Part shown: positions 1 to 8,332 of the stretch, piece after piece
How positions within the stretch are numbered: the first letter of the stretch is position 1
Layout of the letters: each line of letters begins with the position of its first letter
Source: Xylanibacter rarus
GTDB taxonomy: Bacteria > Bacteroidota > Bacteroidia > Bacteroidales > Bacteroidaceae
Length of the DNA stretch: 64,000 bases
Direction of reading: 5' to 3'
Assembly (NCBI RefSeq): GCF_001275135.1
Contig: NZ_LFQU01000017.1
Coordinates: 1-64,000 of the forward strand
Program-made: the position numbers and the translations under genes
Notes under the pieces: generated by a model
Told to the model about the DNA's origin: nothing
Seen by the model: the letters and a program-made list of their open reading frames with translations, nothing else
Database searches by the model: none

Positions 1-688
1 AGTGAAAAGTTAAAAGTGAAAAACGAAAAATCCAAATGTATTGTGGTTTCTACTTGTAAGCAATACGTTTGCAATTGGATTTTTCACTCTTCACTCTTAG
101 TTCTTCACTTAAATATGCTCCTAGCTCACCTTAGTGAGCGATAACTTCTCTAACTACTTTAACTTCCGACTCGAATCCACAAGAGTTTTTCATTTTTAAT
201 TTTTCATTGCGCTTTTGCGGCTTAATTTGCCGGTAGCCCGAAGGGCTTAACTTTGGTAACCGTGGGTCATTACTCACGGATTAAAGTCCTGGTAATGCGA
301 GCACCCGAAGTGGTGCTATTCTTGTTTTTATGTTACTTACTTGTTTGCTTTTGTGTCCGTTATTTGCTCCGATATAGCACCACTTCGGGTGCTCATAGTT
401 TGTTTTGTTACAGGCCGTGGGTGATACACCCACGGTTACTTAAGTGTAGCCCTTCGGGCTATAAGTTAGCATCAACCTTTAGCCGGCATAATACCTTGTT
501 GGTTATTATCGTACGTACTACGCTAACATTTGGATTTTTCATTCTTCACTCTTCGTTCTTCACTTAAACACGCACTACGTTAGCATATGACTTTAACTTC
601 TCTAACTACTTTAACTTCCGACTCGAATCCACAAGACTATTGTCTTAACTCCTTAAGTCCTTAACTACTTTAACTACTTAAAACGAAT
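1..688. repeat. Repeat-rich non-coding block
   Basis: No convincing gene is present. A 42-bp sequence occurs twice as a perfect direct repeat (143-184 and 595-636). Between the copies lies a mirror-symmetric set of hairpins (235-460). Copies of a short GTGAAGAAC-type repeat, in the orientation cttcactctt, occur near 85-110 and 543-566; the same family flanks the end of mfd. The open frame at 253-567 runs through the hairpins and has no protein-like character. Confidence 0.7.
235..460. repeat. Mirror-symmetric array of six hairpins
   Basis: Three palindromic units are repeated in inverted order around a centre near position 347: an AGCCC-GAA-GGGCT type unit (235-247 and 448-460), a CCGTGGGT...CACGG unit (260-279 and 415-435), and a GAGCACCCGAAGTGGTGC unit (299-319 and 374-394). 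The innermost pair is a perfect 21-bp inverted repeat. Each unit is also a small hairpin by itself, so the block can fold either as six small stems or as one long arm. Confidence 0.75.
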
Positions 689-1447
689 CTACTGATTCGG
701 ATTCTTCACATACCCCTGATATTTCGGAGTCAGGCCGGCCATAATCTCCTTATAGCTTATGTCCATGCGCTTGCTTATGTCTTCGGCACCCTGTCCTTCG
801 GGGTATATCGGCTTATGGATAGTCAGCGTCAGCGGATGCCATTTCACCCAGAACCATTTGTTTGTCCTTGGCAGCACGTCGAAAGAGCCGTTGATGGTCA
901 GCGGCACTATGGGCAGCTGAAGCTCGTCGGCAAGCATGAAGGCGCCACGCTTAAACGTACCCATATGCCCTGTAAACGTGCGCGAGCCTTCGGGGAACAC
1001 CACCACGCTCATTCCGTCCTTCAGCGTGTGGCGTGCCTTGTCGTATGTCTCCTTTACCTTGCTCGGGCCGCGCTTGTCTACAAATATCTGGTGAGACATC
1101 TCGCAGGCAAAGCCAACGAGAGGAATCTTGCGCAGCTGGTGCTTCATCATCCATTTGAAGTTGCGTCCCAGATGACCGAATATCAGAAATATGTCGAACG
1201 AGCCCTGATGGTTGCTCACAAACACATACGACTCGTTGTGCTTCAGGTTCTCGCGTCCCACAACCTTTACCGGCAGAAACAGCACCTTAAGTATGGCTGC
1301 TGCCCACAGCTTAGGCGGATAGTAGCCCCAGAAGTGGCCGTTGCCAAGCACGCAGCCCACGCTCGTGGTGAGCGACGTAAGTATGGTGAGCACGAGTATT
1401 ATCGGCAGCGCGATGCATATTTGATATATTCGGTAGATGTATCTCAT
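689..1447 (-). CDS. plsC: Lysophospholipid acyltransferase (PlsC family)
   Basis: 252 residues. Predicted 1-acyl-sn-glycerol-3-phosphate acyltransferase, which adds the second acyl chain in phosphatidic acid synthesis at the inner membrane. A hydrophobic N-terminal anchor (about residues 8-35) is followed by the NHQGSFD box (HX4D catalytic motif) near residue 80 and FPEGSRT (EGxR substrate-binding motif) near 150. Length is normal for the family. The ATG start is directly followed by a signal-anchor-like segment. It is transcribed in the same direction as the glycosyltransferase at 1717-2466, 269 bp upstream of it, so co-transcription is possible but not shown. No clear Bacteroidetes -7 box was seen just upstream. 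The exact acyl acceptor cannot be told from sequence. Confidence 0.88.
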   Translation of the reverse strand: MRYIYRIYQICIALPIILVLTILTSLTTSVGCVLGNGHFWGYYPPKLWAAAILKVLFLPVKVVGRENLKHNESYVFVSNHQGSFDIFLIFGHLGRNFKWMMKHQLRKIPLVGFACEMSHQIFVDKRGPSKVKETYDKARHTLKDGMSVVVFPEGSRTFTGHMGTFKRGAFMLADELQLPIVPLTINGSFDVLPRTNKWFWVKWHPLTLTIHKPIYPEGQGAEDISKRMDISYKEIMAGLTPKYQGYVKNPNQ

Positions 1448-1716
1448 TGTTAGTTGTTTTTATCGTTTTTTCGTTAGAATAATATTTGCGGTTAACCTGT
1501 CTGTGATGCCTGCTGCATCTGTGGCAGCCTAGTCTGCCTCGGTGAGCGTTGTCGTGTCTGATAAGCCGGGGCGCTCTTTCCCCTTGCTCTTCTTCTGATA
1601 TAGCGCGGCTTGCGCTTTATGTCTGTATCGTCTTGCGTCCGTACAGGCCGTTCGGCGTTGTTGCGGTTATGGTGTTGCAGCAGGGCAGCGGCCCTGCTGA
1701 ATGTCCCTTCCTGCTG

Positions 1717-2466
1717 TCAGTCTTTAATCTTGGGATACTTGCGTGTCCATCCGTCCCAGCGCAGACGCATCACACCGAAGAAAGCCTCGCCGAATATGCC
1801 GCCGCTCATCTTCGACACGCCTTCACGTCTGTTGACGAATATCACGGGCACTTCCTTAATCTTGAAGCCTATCTTGTATGCTGTAAACTTCATCTCTATC
1901 TGGAAGCCGTAGCCCTTGAAGCGTATCTTGTCCAGCTCTATGGTCTCGAGCACGCGGCGCTTGTAGCACTTAAATCCCGCAGTGGTGTCGTGCACCTTGA
2001 AGCCCGTCACCATGCGCACATACTTAGATGCAAAATAGCTCATCAGCACTCGTCCTATAGGCCAGTTAACCACGTTCACTCCGCTCACGTAGCGCGAGCC
2101 TATGGCAACGTCGTAGCCCTCGTCGTGGCATGCCGAATAGAGGCGCGGCAGGTCGTTGGGGTCGTGACTGAAGTCGGCGTCCATCTCGAATATATAGTCA
2201 TATCCGTGTTCCAGGGCCCATTTAAAGCCCGTTATGTATGCCGTGCCGAGGCCCAGCTTGCCGCTGCGCTCAATGATAAACAGACGGTCGGCAAACTCGC
2301 TCTCCATCAGTCGGTGAACTATAGCCGCGGTGCCGTCGGGCGAGCCGTCGTCTATCACGAGAATATTAAAACATTTTTCAAGCGAGAACACCGCCCTTAT
2401 AATCTTCTCGATGTTCTCTTTCTCGTTATACGTAGGTATAATGACTATGCTGTCGCTTTTGTTCAT
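1717..2466 (-). CDS. Polyprenol-phosphate sugar transferase (GT2, Dpm1-like)
   Basis: 249 residues, the size of single-domain dolichyl/polyprenyl-phosphate mannose synthases. The start IVIIPTYNEKENIE, then VIDDGSPDGTA near residue 38 and the metal-binding DADFSHDP near 95 are characteristic of this GT2 subgroup. It should transfer a hexose from a nucleotide sugar to undecaprenyl phosphate at the cytoplasmic face of the membrane. There is no C-terminal membrane segment, unlike the GtrB class, so Dpm1-like is preferred. The region upstream contains tandem repeats, each with a minus-strand TATCTTTG box that may drive it. The sugar specificity is unknown. Confidence 0.85.
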   Translation of the reverse strand: MNKSDSIVIIPTYNEKENIEKIIRAVFSLEKCFNILVIDDGSPDGTAAIVHRLMESEFADRLFIIERSGKLGLGTAYITGFKWALEHGYDYIFEMDADFSHDPNDLPRLYSACHDEGYDVAIGSRYVSGVNVVNWPIGRVLMSYFASKYVRMVTGFKVHDTTAGFKCYKRRVLETIELDKIRFKGYGFQIEMKFTAYKIGFKIKEVPVIFVNRREGVSKMSGGIFGEAFFGVMRLRWDGWTRKYPKIKD

Positions 2467-2620
2467 GTCCTGAATGTCTTTTGTTTATGCGTGCTATATA
2501 TGTCTTGTCTCCCTCCGGCTGGTGTCGTCATGGAGCCTTCAACGTTGTTGTCTTCTTCTTCTGATAAAGCAACTCTCAGTAGTGCCCGTGCGTCCTGTCT
2601 CCCCGGTCAGTCCTGTCTGC

Positions 2621-2875
2621 CGCTTATCTTATTGCAAAGATAATGCAAACCGGGAGCAGAATCATCAAGTCTTGCTTGAATGTAATGCCAAGATGCCGCT
2701 TATCTTATGCAAAGATAATGCAAATCGAGAGCAGAATCATCAAGCTTGCTTGAATGTTATGCCGAGATGCCGCTTATCTTATGCAAAGATAATGCAAACC
2801 GAGAGCAGAATCATCAAGTCTTGCTTGAATGTTATGCCGAGATGCAGCTTATCTTATGCAAAGATAATGCAAATT
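2621..2875. repeat. Tandem 74-76 bp repeats, three copies plus a partial fourth
   Basis: Units begin near 2621, 2697, 2771 and 2846 and are nearly identical. Each holds CAAAGATAATGCAAA, which on the minus strand reads TATCTTTG, the Bacteroidetes -7 promoter box. The TATCTT/AAGATA halves also make a small inverted repeat. The units are contiguous with no unique spacers. The array lies upstream of the minus-strand glycosyltransferase gene. Confidence 0.85.
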
Positions 2876-3853
2876 GGCATAACTACAAAATAAAAATTTG
2901 CCAACGGAGCCATTATTTTTCGTCCTTGCCTTTTAAAATGACGTTTTTCAGTCAATTTGCTTTATTACATCACGTCTTGCGTAACATTATTTATGACTTT
3001 TTTATCAATCGCAATACCATGAACCATAGCCGCCCCGTAGTCCGCAACATTGACATGAGCGTTATTTCTTATCCCCAATAGCCCGATTAATATTTGTCAG
3101 CTCCCCAATCCGGTCGCCTTTTCACGTCCATACATTCGCGTCATAAAAACAATTTCGAAAAATCGTAAGTATTTGCGTTGTTTTATGTTTTAAATTGAAA
3201 GATTGTGTCTTTGTATATGGCTGCTTGTTAAGCAAATCCAATGTATTTACTTTTAAAATGTAAACGGCTGAGTTTCGCCTCGTAACTCGGCCACTTTTGC
3301 ATCAAAAGTCATAGGTTTTTTATGCGTAAGTCATAGGTTTGTTTTGGGGATATAATAAGGTGGATATAAAACGCAGGAAAGTATTTGTTGTTATTGTTGT
3401 TTTAGATAAGTTTTGTCATGAAACGGTATAATCCCCAATCGGCCTTCAGACCGCACATAGCTTTATCAATTTTGTTTATTCATGCTTTCTGCCCGCCTTT
3501 TGGTTCTATTGGCGCAGGCTAATTATGAAACGTAGTTCGGTCTAACCCAATTATGAATTATGAAACGAAGTTCGGCGTAGCCAATTATAAATTATAAAAG
3601 TGCCTGTAAATAATCCAATAAAAAGCCGCTCAATATAAAGCAAAATACATACCGAATCTTAATAACAGATTTTGTATTATGGCATTTTTGATTCAAAAAT
3701 TTTTTTTTGAACGATGTGGTATTTACAAAATATTTTTATATCTTTGTTCTTCGTGTGCGCCGCTTGTAATCCGGCTGATGTTACTTCTGATAGTGCAGCT
3801 GATGGTGGCGTTATTAATGAACTTAGTGTTGATTATATTTAATAAAAAATATT
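2876..3853. other. Intergenic region with dispersed-repeat fragments
   Basis: Roughly 980 bp without a gene. 3284-3309 is one half of the CTCGGCCACTTTTGCATCAAAAG palindrome that is complete at 49059 and 56797. 3455-3665 holds a degenerate block shared with 25226-25385 and 38327-38745 (tttatcaattttgt, then a cagcccg-like part, then ataccgaatcttaataa). Repeated gaaacgnagttcgg / agccaattat words occur at 3524-3600. A possible start codon near 3679 opens a 64-codon frame that overlaps hsdM and does not look like a protein. Confidence 0.6.
3739..3746 (+). promoter_or_regulatory. Putative -7 box of the hsd operon
   Basis: TATCTTTG lies about 107 bp upstream of the hsdM start, in an AT-rich stretch. 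It matches the Bacteroidetes TAnnTTTG element. A TTTG occurs at 3706-3709, but the 29-bp spacing is longer than the usual 19-21, so the -33 part is uncertain. Confidence 0.5.
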
Positions 3854-5419
3854 ATGGCAAAGAAACAGACTAAACAGAAAAGCATAGAAGAAAACCTTTG
3901 GGAATCGGCTAACAAATTACGTGGCTCGGTAGAGCCGTCCGAATACAAGCATGTTGTTCTGAGCTTGATATTCTTGAAGTATGCTTACGACCGTTTCATG
4001 CAACGCAAGAACGAACTTATTGCCGACGGCAAGGGCGCGTTTGTCGACCAGCCTGTTTTTTATAATGCCAAGAACGTTTTTTATTTGAACGAGATAAGCC
4101 GCTGGGACTACATCATGGAGAATGCCAAGCAAAACGACATTGCCATAAAGATAGACAAGGCACTGGCTACCGTGGAGAAAGACAACCCCACTCTGCGCGG
4201 TGCTCTGCCCAGCAATTATTATTCAGGGTTGGGGCTCGACCGCAACAAGCTGGCTGCGCTGCTCGACGTGATAAATGACATTGACACTCTGAAAGACCCT
4301 GAAAACGACCTGATAGGCCGTGTATATGAATATTTCCTTGCCAAGTTTGCTATTGCCGAAGGTAAGGGTAAGGGCGAGTATTATACGCCGAAGACCATTG
4401 TAAACCTTATTGCCGAAATGATAGAGCCTTATCGCGGCAAGATTTACGACCCCTGCTGCGGTTCTGGCGGCATGTTTGTGCAGAGCATGAAGTTTATCGA
4501 GGCTCACCACGGCAACAAAAAGGATATTTCTGTCTACGGTCAGGAATATACCAACACCACATACAAGCTGGCAAAGATGAATCTTGCCATACGTGGCATA
4601 GCCAACAATCTTGGCGAGCAGGCTGCCGATACGTTCCATAACGACCAGCACAAAGATCTGAAAGCTGATTTCATTATGGCAAATCCCCCTTTCAATCAGA
4701 AGTCGTGGCGTGCCGAAAACGAGCTTGTTGACGACCCGCGCTGGAAAGGATATGAAGTTCCGCCCACCGGCAATGCCAACTATGGATGGATACTCAACAT
4801 CGTTTCAAAGATGTCTGCAAACGGCATGGCCGGCTTCCTGCTGGCTAACGGTGCGTTGAGTGGCGACGGTACGGAGCTTGCCATACGCCGTCAGCTGTTG
4901 AAGAATCATCTGGTCGAAGCCATTGTTATTCTTCCGCGCAATATGTTTTATTCTACCGACATAAGCGTAACTCTCTGGATATTGGCCGGCAACCGTAAGG
5001 CACGCACAGTGGAGCAGAACGGCAAGACGGTGAAATACCGTAATCGCGAGAATGAAGTGCTGTTTATAGACCTGCGCCAGTGGGGTGAGCCGTTCGAGAA
5101 GAAATACATACAGTTCTCAAAAGAACAGATAGCACAGATAGCCGAAAACTTCCATAACTGGCAACGCGAAGGTTATGAGCAGACTTATAAGGATGTGCCT
5201 GAATATTGCTATTCGGCAACGCTCGAGGAGATTGAGGCTAAAGGTTGGTCGCTCGTACCGAGCAAATACATTGAGTTCAAGAGCCGTGACGAAGGCGTAG
5301 ACTTCGATACAAAGATGAAAGAGCTGCAAACTGAAATGAAAGATTTGCTGAAACAGGAGGAGGAAAGCAGAAAGGAGTTGTTGAACCTGTTTAGGGAGTT
5401 GGGCTATGGACTTGAATGA
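3854..5419 (+). CDS. hsdM: Type I restriction-modification methyltransferase HsdM
   Basis: 521 residues. DNA adenine N6-methyltransferase subunit of a type I R-M system; with HsdS it modifies host sites, and with HsdR it forms the restriction complex. An HsdM N-terminal helical domain (about 1-130) precedes the methylase domain, which has the SAM motif DPCCGSGGMF near residue 200 and catalytic NPPF near 276. The C-terminal end (about 480-515) is a charged helix as expected for contact with HsdS. First gene of the cluster hsdM, rhuM-fic, hsdS, TIGR02391 gene, hsdR. The last 14 bp overlap the next gene, so the two are translationally coupled. Length and motifs look intact. Confidence 0.95.
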   Translation: MAKKQTKQKSIEENLWESANKLRGSVEPSEYKHVVLSLIFLKYAYDRFMQRKNELIADGKGAFVDQPVFYNAKNVFYLNEISRWDYIMENAKQNDIAIKIDKALATVEKDNPTLRGALPSNYYSGLGLDRNKLAALLDVINDIDTLKDPENDLIGRVYEYFLAKFAIAEGKGKGEYYTPKTIVNLIAEMIEPYRGKIYDPCCGSGGMFVQSMKFIEAHHGNKKDISVYGQEYTNTTYKLAKMNLAIRGIANNLGEQAADTFHNDQHKDLKADFIMANPPFNQKSWRAENELVDDPRWKGYEVPPTGNANYGWILNIVSKMSANGMAGFLLANGALSGDGTELAIRRQLLKNHLVEAIVILPRNMFYSTDISVTLWILAGNRKARTVEQNGKTVKYRNRENEVLFIDLRQWGEPFEKKYIQFSKEQIAQIAENFHNWQREGYEQTYKDVPEYCYSATLEEIEAKGWSLVPSKYIEFKSRDEGVDFDTKMKELQTEMKDLLKQEEESRKELLNLFRELGYGLE

Positions 5420-6383
5420 TAAGATTGTAATCTACCAAACGGCTGATGGACAAACGTCCATTGACGTGAAATTGGAAAACGATACTGTATGGCTTTCAGC
5501 TAACCAGATGGCCATTCTGTTTGACAGGGATGAAAAGACCATAAGAAAACATATCAATAATGTCTTTTCCGAAGGTGAACTTGAAAAAGAGAACAACACG
5601 CATTTTTTGCGTGTTGATGGGGTGAAACAGCCTGTTGCCTTTTATTCTTTGGATGTCATCATTTCCGTGGGCTATCGTGTGAAAAGCCAGCGTGGCACGC
5701 AGTTTCGTATTTGGGCAAACAAAGTACTGAAAGAATATTTAATTAAAGGCTATGCCGTCAATAAAGCCCTGACAGAACAACACTATACGGAGCTGAAGCA
5801 GCTTGTTAATGTATTGGGCAGAACGGTCAAGGCACAAGAGGCACTGACTTCTGATGATGCGCTCAATCTGGTGGAAGTGGTTGCCGATTATGCTTATGCC
5901 CTTGATACTTTGGACAAGTACGATTACCAGCAACTGGCTGTGGAGCAGACCACTAACGAAGCCAAGTTTCGTGCTACATACGAAGGAGCCATGAAGGCAA
6001 TAGAAGAACTGAAGGAGAAATTCGGCGGCAGCCAGTGGTTCGCCAATGAGAAAGACGATTCGTTCAAGAGTTCCATCGGGCAGATATATCAGACTTTCGG
6101 CGGGCAAGACCTTTATCCGTCAGTAGAAGAAAAAGCCGCCATGTTGCTTTATCTCGTTACAAAGAATCATTCGTTCAGCGACGGCAACAAACGTATAGCC
6201 GCAACTCTCTTCTTATGGTTTATGGCAGGTAACGGCATTCTCTATAATCCTGACGGTACGAAGCGCATAGCCGACAACACTCTTGTTGCCCTTACGCTGA
6301 TGATAGCCGAAAGTCGCACAGAGGAAAAGGACGTGATGGTAAAAGTAGTTGTAAACCTGATAAACAAGAACAATTATGAGTAA
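5406..6383 (+). CDS. RhuM-family protein with C-terminal Fic/Doc domain
   Basis: 325 residues. The N-terminal half (about 1-160) is a RhuM/virulence-protein-like domain: IVIYQTADGQTSIDV, an HTH-like TIRKHINNVF segment and YRVKSQRGTQFRIWA. The C-terminal half (about 185-325) is Fic/Doc-like with HSFSDGNKRIA near residue 258, matching HxFxxGNKR, the active-site loop for transfer of AMP or phosphate to a target protein. It is embedded in the type I R-M operon, overlapping hsdM by 14 bp and hsdS by 8 bp. Such RhuM-Fic genes recur in type I R-M operons; their role there is not established. A toxin or guard function in case restriction fails is inference. No separate antitoxin gene was seen. Confidence 0.88.
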   Translation: MDLNDKIVIYQTADGQTSIDVKLENDTVWLSANQMAILFDRDEKTIRKHINNVFSEGELEKENNTHFLRVDGVKQPVAFYSLDVIISVGYRVKSQRGTQFRIWANKVLKEYLIKGYAVNKALTEQHYTELKQLVNVLGRTVKAQEALTSDDALNLVEVVADYAYALDTLDKYDYQQLAVEQTTNEAKFRATYEGAMKAIEELKEKFGGSQWFANEKDDSFKSSIGQIYQTFGGQDLYPSVEEKAAMLLYLVTKNHSFSDGNKRIAATLFLWFMAGNGILYNPDGTKRIADNTLVALTLMIAESRTEEKDVMVKVVVNLINKNNYE

Positions 6384-7502
6384 GACAAACTACAAACGCT
6401 TGGGCGATTATATCCGCGAAGTGGATGTGAGGAATCGAAACTTGAAGGTAACGAAGCTATTAGGTGTCAGTATCTCTAAAGAGTTTATGCCATCCATAGC
6501 AAATACCATAGGAACGGATATGTCTTCTTATAAGGTTGTAGAGCCTCGGCAATTTGCATACGGTCCGGTTACATCACGTAACGGAGATAAGGTTTCTATT
6601 GCATTATATAAGGATGGTGAAAAAGCGATAGTTTCACAAGCCTATACAATATTTGAGGTTACGAATAAGCTGGAACTTCTCCCTGAATATCTGATGATGT
6701 GGTTCCGTCGTCCTGAGTTTGACCGCTATGCACGTTTCAAGTCACATGGCAGTGCGCGTGAGATTTTCAGTTGGGAAGAAATGTGTGATGTTGAATTACC
6801 AATCCCGCCGATTGACCAACAACAAAAAATAGTTGCAGAATACAATGCAATTCAGCAACGTATAAAGCTCAATGAACAGCTAATCGTAAAATTGGAAGAA
6901 ACAGCCCAAGCCATTTACCGCAAAATGTTTGTTGATGGAATAGACAAAAATAATTTGCCTGAAGGGTGGAGAATGGGAACACTTAAAGAAATAGCGGAAA
7001 TTATGATGGGGCAATCTCCAAATGGAGAGAGTTATAATGAGAATGGAGCTGGAGAAATTTTCTACCAAGGCAGAACAGACTTCAGATATAGATATCCTAT
7101 TGTTCGAATATATACAACAAATCCAACAAGGATGGCAAAATGTGGTGATATTTTATTAAGCGTTCGTGCACCAGTTGGAGATATTAATGTAGCTCCACAT
7201 AATTGTTGTATCGGACGTGGCTTATCTGCACTTAGAAATAAAAAGAATTATAATTCTTTTTATTTTATCTGTTAAAAAACAAGAAAAATGATTTTAACAT
7301 TTCAAATGATGATGGTACAATATTTGGAAGTATCACAAGAAATGATTTATGTGAATTGAATATCGTAATTCCACAAGATGATTTTGTACAAGAATTTAAT
7401 AATAAAAGCAAAATATTAGACAGACAAATAAAATATTTTGACAAAGAAATTTTCATATTAACTAAATTACAATCTTTGCTATTGGCGAAGATGGGGCAAT
7501 AA
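6376..7502 (+). pseudogene. hsdS: Type I specificity subunit HsdS, interrupted by a frameshift
   Basis: HsdS binds DNA and sets the recognition site. The first frame (6376-7275, 299 aa) covers target-recognition domain 1, the central conserved helix (PIPPIDQQQKIVAEYN near residue 140-155) and most of domain 2, up to GLSALRNKKNYNSF. It then stops. In the next frame, 7262-7502 continues exactly as expected: YLLKNKKNDFNISNDDGTI, then a second IVIPQ helix and KLQSLLLAKMGQ. One extra T in the five-T tract 7257-7261 would restore a protein of about 374 residues. This may be a real inactivation, a switchable tract, or a base-calling error. Domain 2 is clearly more AT-rich than hsdM, suggesting acquisition of that half. 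Overlaps the Fic gene by 8 bp. Confidence 0.85.
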
Positions 7503-7514
7503 AATATTTAAAAT

Positions 7515-8328
7515 ATGACGACTTTACGAAAATGCTTGTCTCCAAATGTTTTGGAAATGATAAGTAATATAATTGGTGATACAGAAAATGGATTAACAGG
7601 AAGCGAAATTCATCGTTTTTTGTTACAAGCAAATATTGAAGATACGAGCGACCCCAATATAATGCTTGCTAAAAGAAAAAACTTATTTAATTCATTAGCT
7701 AAGGAGCAAAATAAAAATAAATGTTCAAATCAGATATTGATTTTTATTCAATTAGTTCTTGCACCTTCAAGATATGTTGACAGTCCTGATGAGTTTGAAA
7801 GGATGAGAACTGCAATAAATCAACAATTGGCATTTGCTGGTTATGAATTACAAGAAAATGGAAAGTATAAAGAGATACCCCCAGCAAGTACATTATCAGA
7901 TATTGAAATTAGAGTTGAGAATTTAAAGATAGAATTAGAAAAAAGAACTGCACATCGTGAGATTTTTTAAATATTGCAAAACAGAACTATTGCAGAATAA
8001 TTATTTTCATGCTGTATTGGAAGCTAATAAAGGTTTATTCCAAAGAATAAGGGATTTGTCGGCAATTCAAAAAGATGGTATAAATCTTATAGAAGAAGTA
8101 TTTAGCAAAAATCCGATTCTGATAATCAATAACTATCAAACCAGTTCAGAACAAAATGAGCATAATGGTTTTTGCAATCTTTTAAAAGGTTTATGCTCTA
8201 TGTTTAGAAATCCAACGGCTCATGAGCCCAAAGTAGATTGGAACATTTCAGAACAAGATGCACTTGATATTTTAGGTATCATTTCATATTGCCACAGACG
8301 ATTGGATAATGCTCAACGAATAAGATAA
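7515..8328 (+). pseudogene. TIGR02391-family (Ymh-like) gene, frameshifted
   Basis: Two adjoining frames form one gene: 7515-7970 (151 aa) and the frame ending at 8328. The second part has the family hallmarks ELLQNNYFHAVLEANKGL, QRIRDLS, NGFCNLLKGLCSMFRNPTAHEP and a final HRRLD segment. The junction is a run of six T at 7963-7968: with five, the protein would read REIFKYCKTEL and continue to about 270 residues. A +1 slip at UUU-UAA could also join the frames. The family is frequent in type I R-M operons and phage-like regions, but its biochemical role is unknown. The gene is AT-rich compared with hsdR. It lies between hsdS and hsdR with short gaps of 12 and 4 bp. Confidence 0.75.
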
Positions 8329-8332
8329 CATT

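Noticed and set aside
253-567. Open frame of 104 codons in the repeat block
   Set aside because: It runs across the symmetric hairpins, has no protein-like composition, and no start context.
815-2643. Long plus-strand frames opposite the acyltransferase and glycosyltransferase genes
   Set aside because: They are mirror frames of clear minus-strand genes with recognised motifs.
2621-2875. CRISPR array
   Set aside because: The 75-bp units are contiguous and nearly identical, with no unique spacers and no cas genes nearby.
3679-3873. Small gene before hsdM
   Set aside because: The 64-codon frame overlaps hsdM, is low in complexity, and contains the promoter box of the hsd operon.
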